This document shows, in pieces, positions 46,960-57,023 of a stretch of 64,000 nucleotides of DNA. Each line of letters opens with the position of its first letter. The first letter of the stretch is position 1. A program made the translations under genes and the position numbers. Source of the DNA: Parvularculaceae bacterium (GTDB lineage Bacteria > Pseudomonadota > Alphaproteobacteria > Caulobacterales > Parvularculaceae); NCBI GenBank assembly GCA_021776475.1, contig JAJFFV010000001.1:1-64000 (forward strand), given 5' to 3'. The notes beneath the pieces were generated by a model. The model did no database searches. It was given only the letters and a program-made list of their open reading frames with translations, and was not told the origin of the DNA.

Positions 46960-47631
46960 ATGATTGATGGAACAACTATAGAAACCTCGCATTTCAAACG
47001 CGTCACCTGTCGGATGCCGGTAAAGCTACTGATAGGAAGCGTCGTTGAAGTCAAAGGCATTATCATCAACATGTCGGCCGGGGAGATGGCTATTGCGAGC
47101 CGGCATCCTGTAAAAACGGACGACGAAATAATCGCCTACATCAATGGGACAGATCGTTTCAAAGGCATCGTATCGCGTCATATGGGTAATGTATTTTCTG
47201 TAAAGATGAAACTGCCTAAGGCAAAACAATTCCGTATCGTTGAAATGCTGACCACCGAGCTTGCTCGCCGTGACGGCATCATCGGACAAAATGAAATTGT
47301 CCGCGAACGGCGAGGTGCGCTGAGGCGCAGGTGTGCTGGTGGGCAAAGCGCCTGTATTTTGAGCGATGGAAACAGCGTCAAATGTTCGGTGCTCGACGTT
47401 TCTCTGACAGGGCTGTCGATTGAGATTGATCCTGTCCTTAAGATTGGTGAGATTGTCCGTGTCGGCAAGATCAATGCACGCGTTGTCCGGCAGACTCCGA
47501 CGGGTTATGGTCTCGAATTGCTAGATGTTGAAACAAGCTCAATAGCTCAACCAGATGGTACAATGCGACGAGCGCACAAACCAGACCAAAGTTTGCGCGC
47601 AAAACACAATGCTCGCGAGCTTGCGGCATAA
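46960..47631 (+). CDS. PilZ-domain protein
   Basis: A 223-residue protein that appears to contain two PilZ-like segments. The second (~115-200) has RRGALRRRC and a DVSLTGLSIEI stretch, matching the RxxxR...(D/N)xSxxG c-di-GMP pattern. The first (~10-105) has FKRVTCRMP and NMSAGEMAI, a weaker version. Likely cytosolic c-di-GMP effector. No flagellar or cellulose genes are adjacent, so the output is unknown; the XrtA exopolysaccharide locus 7 kb away is a possible link (inference). Confidence 0.8.
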   Translation: MIDGTTIETSHFKRVTCRMPVKLLIGSVVEVKGIIINMSAGEMAIASRHPVKTDDEIIAYINGTDRFKGIVSRHMGNVFSVKMKLPKAKQFRIVEMLTTELARRDGIIGQNEIVRERRGALRRRCAGGQSACILSDGNSVKCSVLDVSLTGLSIEIDPVLKIGEIVRVGKINARVVRQTPTGYGLELLDVETSSIAQPDGTMRRAHKPDQSLRAKHNARELAA

Positions 47632-47667
47632 CGCGATCGCGCACAAACTTTGCGACGCCAATCAAAC

Positions 47668-48540
47668 TTATAGCACTCTGCCGGCAATCGTTTTCAGCTT
47701 CTGAACCACTTCAGGATCACGCGCTTCAGGTGCGGTGATCAGCGCAAAATCCAGGCATGTTTCAATACCGAGTGGCGACAGTTTCCTATTAGGTCCAAGT
47801 TTAGGCGCAACGGCCTTAACAAGATCACGTGCTTTCATGGTGTTTTGGTGCATGATTTCTAAAACATTGGCGACCTCAACATCGGCCTCACCCTCGCGCC
47901 AGCAATCATAATCCGTCACCATTGCAACCGTCGCATATGGCAGCTCAGCTTCCCGTGCGAGTTTTGCTTCCGGCATATTGGTCATGCCGATCACGTCGCA
48001 CCCCCAGCTGCGGTATAAGTGAGATTCGGCCTTTGAAGAGAACTGCGGCCCTTCCATCGTGAGATAGGTTCCACCTTTTGTATGCGGGATCGAAAGCTCT
48101 TTACACGTCTTAGCCAGGGCGTCCTGCAATTTTGGACAAACAGGTTGTGCCATCGAGACGTGTCCGACCATGCCCGCCTCGAAAAAGCTATTGGCACGCA
48201 ACTGCGTGCGGTCGATAAACTGATCAACAAGCACAAAATGACCCGGTGCCAGCTCTTCTTTGAACGAGCCACAAGCTGACACGGAGATAATATCGGTCGC
48301 ACCGGCAATTTTCATTGCGGCAATGTTGGCCCGATAGTTTACGTCGGTTGGTGTCAGGCGATGACCTTGTCCGTGCCGGGACAAGAACAGTACTTTGACG
48401 CCGTTCAGTGTGCCAGAAACAACATCGTCCGACGGTTTGCCCCAGGCTGTCATGATGTCATGTTTTTCGACATCTGCCATATCGTCGATTACATAGACGC
48501 CGCTGCCACCGATAATGCCCAACACGGTCTGATCAACCAT
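47668..48540 (-). CDS. mtnP: S-methyl-5'-thioadenosine phosphorylase
   Basis: Splits MTA to adenine and methylthioribose-1-phosphate in the methionine salvage pathway. The 290-residue product has GIIGGSGVY, SRHGQGHRLTPTDVNYRANIAAM and the MEGPQFSSKAESHLYRSWGCDVIGMTNMPEAKLAREAEL block with the purine-specificity region. Other salvage genes are not in the window. It follows the petABC terminator on the same strand. Confidence 0.95.
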   Translation of the reverse strand: MVDQTVLGIIGGSGVYVIDDMADVEKHDIMTAWGKPSDDVVSGTLNGVKVLFLSRHGQGHRLTPTDVNYRANIAAMKIAGATDIISVSACGSFKEELAPGHFVLVDQFIDRTQLRANSFFEAGMVGHVSMAQPVCPKLQDALAKTCKELSIPHTKGGTYLTMEGPQFSSKAESHLYRSWGCDVIGMTNMPEAKLAREAELPYATVAMVTDYDCWREGEADVEVANVLEIMHQNTMKARDLVKAVAPKLGPNRKLSPLGIETCLDFALITAPEARDPEVVQKLKTIAGRVL

Positions 48541-48565
48541 TTCACCTCTCCTGTCCGTTCCCAGC

Positions 48566-48599
48566 GCAAAAAAGGCCGCATCTTTTCACGAAGCGGCCT
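48566..48599 (-). terminator. Terminator after petABC
   Basis: On the minus strand AGGCCGC, a 13-base loop and GCGGCCT are followed by TTTTTT (complement of 48567-48572). It lies between petC and mtnP. Confidence 0.85.
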
Positions 48600-48623
48600 G
48601 TTTTTCCTTATTCAAATCAAGTC

Positions 48624-49541
48624 CTAGTGATCAACGTCAGACCAAATCTGTTTGTAAGACCAGTATACAATGCCAGCAAAGATAAACAAATAGATCATGG
48701 AGATCATGCCCATCCGTTTGCGTGACTCGAGTTTCGGCTCAGCTGCCCACATCAGGAAGTTCGTCACATCCTCTGAATACTGCTCGACAGTTTCTGGCGT
48801 TTCTTCATCTGCATAGTCAACTATCTCATCTGACAGCGGCGCTTTCATTTTCAGGACCCCGCCATACGGCACCTTCACACCTTCCAGCACATGCCCTTCG
48901 TCATCGACATACTCAGGCTTCAAGAGGGATGTCGAATCGCCCGGAAAATACGGATTGTAGTAGGTACCTTCTGCGATTGTGATCGTCTCCGGCGGATCTT
49001 CGTATCCGGTCAGAAGACTGTAGATGTAATCCGGTCCGTGGTGACGCGCTTTGGCAATCAGAGAAAAATCAGGTGGTATAGCCCCGCCATTGGCAGCGGC
49101 GGCCTGTTGAACATTGGCATAGGGTCCTGGCATATAATCAGCCGGCAATCCGGGGCGCATGAACATATCGCCGCCATCATCGGGGCCGTCCTCAATTTCG
49201 TATTCTGCAGCTAACGCTTTGATGATCGGGTTTGCGATTGGTTGCCGGCAATCCTGTGTTGACGGAAAACCCTCCGGGCATTTTTCCATGTAGAATGGAC
49301 CGCCCTTTTGGCCCAGATGCCGAAACGCAACATAGTCGAGCGAGTGACAAGCAGAACACACCTCACGATAAACCTGAAATCCGCGTTGGACAGACTCTTT
49401 GTCGTAAGCGCCCGTTATGCCGGCGAACGTCCAGTGATGATGTTTCAGCTCTTTGGTCTCGCCGCCAGCTGCATTAGCTATCCCGACAGATAACCCAAAA
49501 AACGCAGTCGCTGTGATCAGTGTCTTGATTATTGTGTTCAT
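48624..49541 (-). CDS. petC: Cytochrome c1 of the bc1 complex
   Basis: A 305-residue cytochrome c1. Signal peptide ending GIANA, haem motif CSACH (VYREVCSACHSLDYVAFRHL), and a C-terminal anchor helix (MGMISMIYLFIFAGIVYWSYK). Internal features include PNPxx-like QAAAANGGAIPPDFSLI and DYIYSLLTGYEDPP. ATG 49541 has GAGTGAGAAG just upstream; a longer frame to 49673 overlaps petB and is rejected. It starts 10 bases after petB. It transfers electrons from the Rieske protein to soluble or anchored cytochrome c. Confidence 0.96.
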   Translation of the reverse strand: MNTIIKTLITATAFFGLSVGIANAAGGETKELKHHHWTFAGITGAYDKESVQRGFQVYREVCSACHSLDYVAFRHLGQKGGPFYMEKCPEGFPSTQDCRQPIANPIIKALAAEYEIEDGPDDGGDMFMRPGLPADYMPGPYANVQQAAAANGGAIPPDFSLIAKARHHGPDYIYSLLTGYEDPPETITIAEGTYYNPYFPGDSTSLLKPEYVDDEGHVLEGVKVPYGGVLKMKAPLSDEIVDYADEETPETVEQYSEDVTNFLMWAAEPKLESRKRMGMISMIYLFIFAGIVYWSYKQIWSDVDH

Positions 49542-49551
49542 CTTCTCACTC

Positions 49552-50853
49552 TCATTCAGCTGGCTGAGCGACAGGCTCGGGCGTGGCACTGATCGCTGCT
49601 TTTTTCTTCGTGTTACTGAGCACATCCTCCGAGATAGACTTTGGCAACTCTTTGGGCGTCTCCATAAGGCCAAGCAGCGGTAAGATCACGAGCAGGTAGA
49701 TAAAATAGAAGGCCGTTGCGAGTTGTGAGAACAAAATGAAAGGCTGTTCAGCCACTTGCCCACCAAGCCAACCAAGAAACACGCAGTCAGCGACGAATAG
49801 TACGAACCAAAGTTTGGCTGCTGTTGAGCGGTATCTATGTGATCGTACTTTGGATCGATCCAGCCAAGGCAGGAAAAACAGGATGATGAGCGACGAGAAC
49901 ATAACTATTACACCGCCGAGCTTCGACGAGATAAACAGGAAGTTGAAATCGATCGCCCGCAACATTGCATAAAATGGCAGGAAGTACCATTCCGGCACGA
50001 TGTGCTCCGGGGTCACCAACGGATTTGCCGGAATATAGTTGTCGGGATGCCCTAGTGAATTGGGCATGTAAAACAGGAATGCCGCGAACAGAATGAAGAA
50101 GACCACAATCGCGAACCCGTCTTTGACCGTATAATACGGATGGAAAGGTAATGTGTCTTTCTTCGATTTTACTTCAACGCCGGTTGGATTGGCGTTGCCT
50201 GGAATATGCAAGGCCCAGATGTGAAGGATAACGGCACCGGCGATCAGGAACGGCAGCAAATAATGCAGCGCGTAGAAACGGTTCAATGTTGGATTATCTA
50301 CAGAATAGCCTCCCCACAGGAGAGTTTTCAGAGAGTCACCAATCAACGGAATGGCACTGAACAAAGACGTGATCACCGTCGCGCCCCAATAAGACATTTG
50401 TCCCCATGGCAGTACATAACCCATGAATGCTGTTGCCATCATCAGGATAAAGATCACGACGCCAATGATCCACAGCATTTCGCGTGGGTCCTTGTAAGAA
50501 CCGTAGTAAAGACCGCGAAACATGTGGAGATAAACAGCGATGAAGAACATCGATGCACCATTCGCATGAGCGTAGCGCATAATGTCGCCGTAGTTCACAT
50601 CTCGCATGATGTGTTCGACACTCTCGAAGGCGTAGTCGACATGCGGTGTATAGTGCATCGCGAGGATGATACCGGTAACAATCTGTATCACCAGGCATAC
50701 TGAAAGAATCCCGCCGAAGGTATACCAGTAGTTGAGATTTTTCGGCGTCGGAAAATCGCCAAAGGAATCATACCCCAGACGGATAATAGGCAACCGCTTG
50801 TCGAGCCAGCGCTCGATTGCAGAACCAGGGACATAAGTAGATTCATGACTCAT
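49552..50853 (-). CDS. petB: Cytochrome b of the bc1 complex
   Basis: A 433-residue membrane protein with eight helices. The two haem-binding His pairs sit in [25 protein letters not shown] and [25 protein letters not shown]. The Qo-site motif is [16 protein letters not shown] short C-terminal extension ends with Ala/Pro-rich sequence. Middle gene of petABC, 13 bases downstream of petA. Confidence 0.97.
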   Translation of the reverse strand: MSHESTYVPGSAIERWLDKRLPIIRLGYDSFGDFPTPKNLNYWYTFGGILSVCLVIQIVTGIILAMHYTPHVDYAFESVEHIMRDVNYGDIMRYAHANGASMFFIAVYLHMFRGLYYGSYKDPREMLWIIGVVIFILMMATAFMGYVLPWGQMSYWGATVITSLFSAIPLIGDSLKTLLWGGYSVDNPTLNRFYALHYLLPFLIAGAVILHIWALHIPGNANPTGVEVKSKKDTLPFHPYYTVKDGFAIVVFFILFAAFLFYMPNSLGHPDNYIPANPLVTPEHIVPEWYFLPFYAMLRAIDFNFLFISSKLGGVIVMFSSLIILFFLPWLDRSKVRSHRYRSTAAKLWFVLFVADCVFLGWLGGQVAEQPFILFSQLATAFYFIYLLVILPLLGLMETPKELPKSISEDVLSNTKKKAAISATPEPVAQPAE

Positions 50854-50866
50854 TGATTTTTGTCTC

Positions 50867-51463
50867 CTATCCGATTTTCACGACGGTATCGGATACAAAC
50901 TCATAGGGCGGGATAATCAGGTTTTCCGGTGCAGGTCCTTTACGGATCCTTCCGGCGATATCGTAATGCGATCCATGGCACGGGCAGAACCAGCCATTGT
51001 ACTCGCCCCTGCTGTCGCCCTCATCAGTACCAAGGGGTACACAGCCAAGATGGGTGCAGACACCCACAACAATCATCCATTCGGGCTTGACGACCCGGTT
51101 GGTATCCGTTGCCTCCTCAGACCCCGTGAGGTTTTCGTTTCGGCTCTTTGAGTCCTTGAGCGCTGAAATGGGAGTTTCACCAGCAGCGTTGATTTCTTCT
51201 TCGGTCCGGCGCCGGATAAAGACCGGCTTGCCTTGCCACATGACTTTTATCGCCTGCCCAATATCGATGGCACTGATATCGACTTCTTTGGTCGCCAGCG
51301 CCCTTACTGAGGCATCCGGATTGAGCTGATGTATCGCCGGAACGCCGACAGCGAGGACCGCTGCGCCAGTTGCGCCTATCGCCATCAAATGAATAAAATC
51401 CCGGCGTGTGGTTTCCTCACCGTGGTCACCCACGCTCGGTTGAGTGTCAGAAACTGAATTCAT
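50867..51463 (-). CDS. petA: Rieske iron-sulfur subunit of the bc1 complex
   Basis: A 198-residue protein with an N-terminal twin-arginine-type start ([15 protein letters not shown]) followed by one membrane anchor. The Rieske ligands are in CTHLGCVP and CPCHGSHYD, each box with one Cys and one His as ligands and a disulphide between the second Cys of each. First gene of petABC; divergent from trmL across a 145-bp promoter region. Confidence 0.96.
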   Translation of the reverse strand: MNSVSDTQPSVGDHGEETTRRDFIHLMAIGATGAAVLAVGVPAIHQLNPDASVRALATKEVDISAIDIGQAIKVMWQGKPVFIRRRTEEEINAAGETPISALKDSKSRNENLTGSEEATDTNRVVKPEWMIVVGVCTHLGCVPLGTDEGDSRGEYNGWFCPCHGSHYDIAGRIRKGPAPENLIIPPYEFVSDTVVKIG

Positions 51464-51607
51464 AATAAACCTGTGAATCCCTTTGGAAATTGCGTGCGGT
51501 TTGGCATGAGTTCCCTTTAAAGTCTAGGCCTTCGGGCATAGCTAGTGCTCCATAGCGAACGAAAAACTTACCTGTTACTCAAACCCTGATTCTGGCACAA
51601 AGGACCC

Positions 51608-52069
51608 ATGCGACTTGCTCTTTATCAACCTGAGATTGCGCCTAATGTCGGCGCGTCTATACGAATCACGGCCTGCTTTGACACCGCTCTCGATATCATT
51701 GAGCCTTGCGGATTTCCATTAAAAGATAAGGAGATCAGAAAAGTTGCCCTCGACTACGGTGCCCTGGTGACGCCTCGATACCATGCTTCCTGGCAGGCGT
51801 TTTTGGCATCTGAAAGCCGACACAGCGGTCGACTGATTCTCTTGTCCACAAAGGCAGAGACCAGTATTCACGATTTTTCATTCCTTCCCTCAGATATTTG
51901 TTTGATCGGACAAGAAAGTGCGGGGGTGCCTGATGAGGTAAGGTCCGAATGTGATGCAATAACATGCATCCCTTTGTCCATTGGGGCACGGTCGCTAAAT
52001 ATGTCGGTTGCCGCGGCCATCACACTTGCTGAAGCGCGGCGTCAAACCGGGTACGGCCCACGGCTTTAA
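51608..52069 (+). CDS. trmL: tRNA (cytidine(34)-2'-O)-methyltransferase TrmL
   Basis: A 153-residue SPOUT-class enzyme. It starts MRLALYQPEIAPNVGASIRI, has LIGQESAGVPDEV, and ends IPLSIGARSLNMSVAAAITLAEARRQ, all characteristic of TrmL, which 2'-O-methylates the wobble base of tRNA-Leu. The deep trefoil-knot motif is intact. Its stop overlaps the convergent hypothetical gene by 4 bases. Confidence 0.94.
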   Translation: MRLALYQPEIAPNVGASIRITACFDTALDIIEPCGFPLKDKEIRKVALDYGALVTPRYHASWQAFLASESRHSGRLILLSTKAETSIHDFSFLPSDICLIGQESAGVPDEVRSECDAITCIPLSIGARSLNMSVAAAITLAEARRQTGYGPRL

Positions 52070-53010
52070 AACGCTGATGTTATGTATCGATGGCGCAATA
52101 CATCCACCGCTTTTTCGTCGGACAAGATCAAGTCGTAAAATTCGGCCGATGCATCACATGCAAGTTTTGCATCGGCGTCATCCTCTGGTCGCTGGCCGGA
52201 GGTCAGCAAGCCAATTTTTTCGACACCAAGTTGGTCCATCAACCGGTCACCGATATCAGCAAGGACTTGCTCAGCGTAGGCTTCATCATAGTCTGGCGGA
52301 AAATCCAAGGCGCCTTGAACAACTGCCGCCAGCCTGGCCTGCAGCGCGAGGTGGCCCTCCTCACCGACGGCCTGGATATATTTATCGAAGTCAAAATTCT
52401 GGCCAATGATCGATCCATATAACCATAAATGACAGGTTCCGGGATCTTGCTCACTGAGCAATCGAATTGTCGTACTAATCTGGTTCACCGCTGCGAGGAG
52501 GTCTTCTTCGCGACCCCGGGCCATATAATACGGAAATGCAGTACGAATAATTTCTTGATCAGCCTGGAGCAGCTCTTCAACCAGCTCCGCCTGCCCGCCT
52601 CTTTTATATGCACTAACAAGCCGCCCTTTTACCGACTCGGCCCGGCTTGGTTCCTTTTGCAAGACAGCTTCGAAAAACGGGTCCTGCAAATCAACCAGTG
52701 CATCGTCAATCGCTGCCGCCACGACGCTTTCAGAGATGACATCTTTTTCCACAATTTGGATCTGATCGTCGTCAGTATTTTTTTCCGGAATTATTTTTGC
52801 GATCAACGGCTCAGCATAAGGACCGACATAAGGCGGCAGCATTGCGATCCCCGTGGCCAGACCGATCATCACCAGCAGCGCTGAGACGACGCCTTTGAAA
52901 CTTTCACCAGCAAGGGAAAACAAGGGTCCGAGAAGTTTTGCAACAAGCAAGCCGGTGACGGCGCCTATGACGCCGCAAATGCCTGAGAGTAAAATGCTAC
53001 CCCAATCCAT
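52066..53010 (-). CDS. Uncharacterised membrane-anchored protein
   Basis: A 314-residue protein with two N-terminal membrane helices (ILLSGICGVIGAVTGLLVAK and GVVSALLVMIGLATGIAML). A hydrophilic, acidic, helical domain (~80-314) follows, probably facing the periplasm. No catalytic motif or known family is recognised. A single Cys pair (CHLWLY and LACDAS) is visible. Convergent with trmL. Confidence 0.75.
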   Translation of the reverse strand: MDWGSILLSGICGVIGAVTGLLVAKLLGPLFSLAGESFKGVVSALLVMIGLATGIAMLPPYVGPYAEPLIAKIIPEKNTDDDQIQIVEKDVISESVVAAAIDDALVDLQDPFFEAVLQKEPSRAESVKGRLVSAYKRGGQAELVEELLQADQEIIRTAFPYYMARGREEDLLAAVNQISTTIRLLSEQDPGTCHLWLYGSIIGQNFDFDKYIQAVGEEGHLALQARLAAVVQGALDFPPDYDEAYAEQVLADIGDRLMDQLGVEKIGLLTSGQRPEDDADAKLACDASAEFYDLILSDEKAVDVLRHRYITSAF

Positions 53011-53132
53011 ATCCGGTCCACCCCGACCTAAACTATAGTTAATTTAGGCTGCATCGGACAAACTTGCAATGCAATCGCCGCACGAGTTTTTTTCTGGTTG
53101 CGGATGGGCAACACCTGACTAATGTGCCGTTT

Positions 53133-54041
53133 ATGACCGATTCCAGCTCTATCCATAGCGACGACACCTTGCTCGAAGCCCGTAAATCAATGGCTACCGG
53201 TTGGTTCAAATCTCTACAAGATCAGTTTTGCGCGCGCTTCGAGGCGCTTGAGGAAATGGCTGAGCCAACCCCCTATGACGGGTTGCCAGCGGGTAGGTTT
53301 AAGAAAACCCCATGGCTACGGGGAGCGGACAGTGGTGACGAGGGCGGCGGCGTCATGGCGCTTATGAACGGACGGGTATTTGAAAAAGTGGGTGTTCACA
53401 TCTCAACGGTCTATGGTGAGTTTTCCGAGCAGTTCCGCGGACAAATTCCAGGGGCTGAGGAGGACCCGCGTTTTTGGGCGGCCGGCATCTCCTTGATCGC
53501 TCACACCCGCAATCCCCATGCACCATCCGCGCATATGAATACCCGAATGATTGTGACCACGAGGACCTGGTTTGGCGGTGGTGGTGATTTAAATCCGATG
53601 CTCGACCGGTATCGCAGTGATGATCATGAAGATACGGTAGAGTTCCACCGGGTTCTCAAACAGGCCTGTGACCGGCACGACGATCAGTATTATCCGGATT
53701 TCAAAAAATGGTGCGACGATTATTTTTTTCTGCCACACCGAAATGAACCTCGCGGGGTTGGCGGCATATTCTATGATCGTCACACGACTGGGGATTGGGA
53801 TGCCGATCTTGGCTTTACGCAGGATGTCGGAAAATCCTTTTTGTCAGCTTATGGTGATCTGGTCGAAAAACGAATGAACCAGACATGGACTGATCAAGAC
53901 CGGGAAGAACAACTTGTTCGCCGCGGGCGCTATGCAGAGTTCAACCTGCTTTATGACCGGGGCACCCAGTTCGGCCTTAAGACCGGCGGCAACGTAGAGG
54001 CGATTTTGTCATCCCTGCCTCCGGAAGCCAAGTGGCCATAA
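53133..54041 (+). CDS. hemF: Oxygen-dependent coproporphyrinogen III oxidase
   Basis: Converts coproporphyrinogen III to protoporphyrinogen IX with O2, in haem synthesis. The 302-residue product has the signature [43 protein letters not shown] and the C-terminal [28 protein letters not shown] 53133 gives the normal size; the frame reaches back to 53064. Followed by a strong bidirectional terminator. Confidence 0.96.
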   Translation: MTDSSSIHSDDTLLEARKSMATGWFKSLQDQFCARFEALEEMAEPTPYDGLPAGRFKKTPWLRGADSGDEGGGVMALMNGRVFEKVGVHISTVYGEFSEQFRGQIPGAEEDPRFWAAGISLIAHTRNPHAPSAHMNTRMIVTTRTWFGGGGDLNPMLDRYRSDDHEDTVEFHRVLKQACDRHDDQYYPDFKKWCDDYFFLPHRNEPRGVGGIFYDRHTTGDWDADLGFTQDVGKSFLSAYGDLVEKRMNQTWTDQDREEQLVRRGRYAEFNLLYDRGTQFGLKTGGNVEAILSSLPPEAKWP

Positions 54042-54071
54042 AAAAACGCGCTTCCGAAGAAGCGCGTTTTT
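54042..54071. terminator. Bidirectional terminator between hemF and the facing gene
   Basis: A perfect 12-bp stem: AAAAACGCGCTT (54042-54053), loop CCGAAG, AAGCGCGTTTTT (54060-54071). The A- and T-runs on both sides allow termination in both directions for the two convergent genes. Confidence 0.9.
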
Positions 54072-54093
54072 AAACTTATTATCGTAATCGGGA

Positions 54094-54585
54094 TTAATCG
54101 TTGTTACCGCTCATGCCTGTAAATCCGGCAATCAGCGTTAGCACCGCGAAAGCACCTGCGGCCCAACCGCCCCAGCCAATATTGGCAAATGACGCTGCCT
54201 GATTGTTCATAATATCAAGCAGAAAATACCCCAGTGTGCCGGTGCCTATGCCGCCTGCACCAGTTGCGACGATACTTGTAAGCCGACCGATAAATGGCAA
54301 AAGACCCACAATCCCAAGCACCCCTGCAAGGACGCTTGAGGCGGCCGTTGCGTAGAACGCCATACCAAGCGCACCAGTACCCTCAGTATGTCCACAACCT
54401 TCTGCACGCGGATCAAACTTCATATTTTTGGCGCAATCAACAGCACCTGAAAAATACAATTCTGACGCGGTTTTGGACGCGGTCATCTCCCCAGCATAGC
54501 TATCTTCGGTTGTCGTTGTGTATAATGGTCCAAATACCAGCGCAGCGGCCAGCAGTAATGGAAGTGCAATTCTAAACATATTCAA
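54094..54585 (-). CDS. Uncharacterised small membrane protein
   Basis: A 163-residue protein with an N-terminal signal-like helix (IALPLLLAAALVFGPL) and about three further hydrophobic segments rich in Gly and Ala (VLAGVLGIVGLLPFIG, GTGTLGYFLLDI, WAAGAFAVLTLIAGF). Two Cys (VDCAKNMKF, EGCGHTEG) in the loop between helices may form a disulphide. Family not recognised. It is the only gene between hemF and the XrtA operon; the ~145 bases upstream show no clear promoter. Confidence 0.7.
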   Translation of the reverse strand: MNMFRIALPLLLAAALVFGPLYTTTTEDSYAGEMTASKTASELYFSGAVDCAKNMKFDPRAEGCGHTEGTGALGMAFYATAASSVLAGVLGIVGLLPFIGRLTSIVATGAGGIGTGTLGYFLLDIMNNQAASFANIGWGGWAAGAFAVLTLIAGFTGMSGNND

Positions 54586-54729
54586 ACCCCATAAGTTATC
54601 AGTTCCCCACTGGCCGAGACGTTAACGTGAATTAAGGAATTCGCCAAGGACCAATTAATTCAGCGATAAGAAGCTTCATTTTATCGTTTTATGTTTAATT
54701 ACAGAACTTTAGGCTATGTTCTTGACAAT

Positions 54730-55938
54730 CTACAAAAGCTTGAAAGTTTGAAGTTTCTGGGAAAACCTCGCAAGTTGCCTATCCCATCCATAGATATCGC
54801 TGACCAATTCCCGGGCACTCTTACCTAATTGGCGACATTTTTCCTCACAATCCAGCAACTTGCGAATATGTGCCGACATTTGTAGTGCGCCATTTGACAC
54901 CAGAAGATGCTCATCAGGTCTTGCTTCTATGCCTTGGGCGGCGGCTTCGCTGGCGACAACTGGGATCGCCATTGCCATTGCTTCCAACACTTTGTTTTGG
55001 ACACCGCGGGCAATTCGCAACGGCGCGACAGCCAATCGCGCTCCTTTTAGCCAGGGCCGAATGTCCGGTACGCGGCCGGTTACAATGATCCCTGACCTGG
55101 CGGCGAGCTTGACGATGTCGGGGGCGGGTCTTGCACCAACAATGGCAAATGTGAGATCGGGATACGCTTTATGTATTGCTGGCCAAACAGTGTTCGCGAA
55201 CCATGTGGCCGCATCGATGTTAGCCTCGTAATCCATCGCACCAGTAAAGACGATGTACTGTCCATTCAATTGTCGTTCAAAATCTATAGAGGGATTGAAG
55301 TGCTCCGTATCAACACCATTCATGTACCAGTCTATCTTGTCGTTGTCCGATAGAGGGTGGGCTTCGACAACGGCCGCTTCAGCTTTCGTGATCAAAAAAG
55401 TGGCAGATGCATCGCGCGTGATTTGCGCTTCCGCAGCAGCCAGTTTTTCGGCCTCCCGCCTATAAATCACCGACATAGGAAAACTTTTCCCTTGCGCGTA
55501 GTCTCGCCATTTAGCGCTGTCAGCATCAACGAGATCGACAAATGCAGGTGTTATTGCATTTTTGATATACGGCGCCATCGAAGAGGAAAAAGCGACCTCC
55601 AAATCAACACCTAATGCGCGCTTTTGCTCCACCCATTTTTTCATATCATTGGATCGATAATAGGGAAATGTCAGGGGTTCACCGGTTAAAAGACCGCTGA
55701 TGCTTTTCAAACGAGCCGGTAAAGGACTAAGAGAAACGGCTTTTATGTCATCACAGAGGCCGGCGAGATAGGAGACATGCTGCATATCTTCTGGATCGTC
55801 CACGAAGAAGCCGGCGCTGAGCCTGAAGTTTTTAGCCAGAAACTGAAAAAGTTGCCACGAGCGTATTTTGTCGCCTTTATCGGGCGGATACGGAATCCTA
55901 TGGACTAGTAAAAGCGCTTTTTTTTGACCTGTTGTCAC
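54730..55938 (-). CDS. XrtA-system glycosyltransferase (TIGR03087 type)
   Basis: A 402-residue GT4-fold glycosyltransferase. It begins KKALLLVHRIPYPPDKGDKIRSWQLF, the hallmark of the PEP-CTERM/XrtA-associated subfamily, and has GRVPDIRPWLKGARLAVAPLRIARGVQNKVLEAMAMAIPVVAS, the donor-binding region. GTG start at 55938 overlaps the FemAB gene stop by 4 bases. Last gene of the visible operon in the direction of transcription. Predicted role: assembly of exopolysaccharide repeat units. Confidence 0.9.
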   Translation of the reverse strand: MTTGQKKALLLVHRIPYPPDKGDKIRSWQLFQFLAKNFRLSAGFFVDDPEDMQHVSYLAGLCDDIKAVSLSPLPARLKSISGLLTGEPLTFPYYRSNDMKKWVEQKRALGVDLEVAFSSSMAPYIKNAITPAFVDLVDADSAKWRDYAQGKSFPMSVIYRREAEKLAAAEAQITRDASATFLITKAEAAVVEAHPLSDNDKIDWYMNGVDTEHFNPSIDFERQLNGQYIVFTGAMDYEANIDAATWFANTVWPAIHKAYPDLTFAIVGARPAPDIVKLAARSGIIVTGRVPDIRPWLKGARLAVAPLRIARGVQNKVLEAMAMAIPVVASEAAAQGIEARPDEHLLVSNGALQMSAHIRKLLDCEEKCRQLGKSARELVSDIYGWDRQLARFSQKLQTFKLL

Positions 55939-57023
55939 GCCAAATTCCCGGCAAGGATTGGACCAATCAAATTCGCAACCGGCAAGGGCAGTCTCTGCCA
56001 GACCTTCGTCATCAGTCGGAATTTCGGGTTGTTCGGATTAACATCCGGGACGCTCTTCGCTGTCACGAGGTGGTAGTGATAGGCGAGCGGCGCGGGCGCA
56101 AAGCCCCAATAGGTTTTGTAGGCATATGCGCCCGTTCCGGTTTTTGATCGACCGAAATCAAACCAGCAACATCCCCGATCAACAGCCCGCCTCATTTGGG
56201 CCCAGTAGAGATAATCATAGGCATGGAGCGCACGAGCGGCATGGCTTGAGCCTGCATAATATGGTAGTACGCGATCCCGGTGGTAAAAACTGAGTAATCC
56301 GGCCACGGCGATGTGGCGAGATGTTACGACAGAAATCTCGATCTCATCCTCAAATTCCTGAACAAGATTTCTGATCCATTTTTTTGCTAAAACCGGGGTA
56401 CCAAGATTACGAACACTCTCGGCATAAAGGTTGTAAAATGAATCTATCTCTGAGGTGACACTACATTTCAAATCGCCCGCCGCCTCGGCCCTCAGCGCTT
56501 TGCGTAAATCTGCCCGTTTCTTGCGAGGGATCTGTATGATTGCGTCTTCTTCATCGGATAGTATTTGTTTTGCAAAACCGGAATAGGTTTCGGTTTTGCT
56601 GTGCCAACCGCGAATCTCAGCACCGCCTCTTAGTTCGATATATTGAACATCTTGGCTTGTCGCGATCTCTTGGGCCATTGCCAACAGGTGCGCTCGTGTG
56701 CGCTCGTCATCTGACAACAAACCTCCGCCAACCGTAAACGCGGTTGAAATCAGCGATCGGCCAAAAAACGGGCTGTTGATGAAGATGAGCGGGAGAATAC
56801 CGCACACCTCACCAGCTGCATTTTCTGCCAGAAGGTAATAGGGCTGATGATTATACGTATTTTGAATTACTTGTTGCCAACCGAAGCGATGAAAGAACGT
56901 CGAGTCCGGATGATTGATGACAAAAGCATCCCAGCGCGCTTTGTCAGCCTCACCCGCCGTGTGTACCGACAAAGATTTGTCATTGCTGATCTCGTCCAGG
57001 CGAGCAGAAAGTGCCACAGTCAT
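55935..57023 (-). CDS. FemAB-like XrtA-associated acyl/aminoacyltransferase (TIGR03019 type)
   Basis: A 362-residue GNAT/FemAB-fold protein. It has FHRFGWQQVIQNTYNHQPYYLLAENA near the N-terminus and a C-terminal HAYDYLYWAQMRRAVDRGCCWFDFGRSKTGTGAYAYKTYWGF block typical of the XrtA group. The family probably attaches an acyl or amino-acid group to the polymer (inference). 4-base overlaps with both neighbours. Confidence 0.9.
   Translation of the reverse strand: MTVALSARLDEISNDKSLSVHTAGEADKARWDAFVINHPDSTFFHRFGWQQVIQNTYNHQPYYLLAENAAGEVCGILPLIFINSPFFGRSLISTAFTVGGGLLSDDERTRAHLLAMAQEIATSQDVQYIELRGGAEIRGWHSKTETYSGFAKQILSDEEDAIIQIPRKKRADLRKALRAEAAGDLKCSVTSEIDSFYNLYAESVRNLGTPVLAKKWIRNLVQEFEDEIEISVVTSRHIAVAGLLSFYHRDRVLPYYAGSSHAARALHAYDYLYWAQMRRAVDRGCCWFDFGRSKTGTGAYAYKTYWGFAPAPLAYHYHLVTAKSVPDVNPNNPKFRLMTKVWQRLPLPVANLIGPILAGNLA

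Noticed and set aside
49542-49673. A longer petC reaching 49673
   Set aside because: The extension overlaps petB and encodes no signal peptide; the normal signal peptide starts at 49541.
9211-54618. A shared 14-base string (CCCCACTGGCCGAG at 9211-9224 and 54605-54618)
   Set aside because: One short match in 64 kb without flanking similarity; no sign of an insertion element or att pair.
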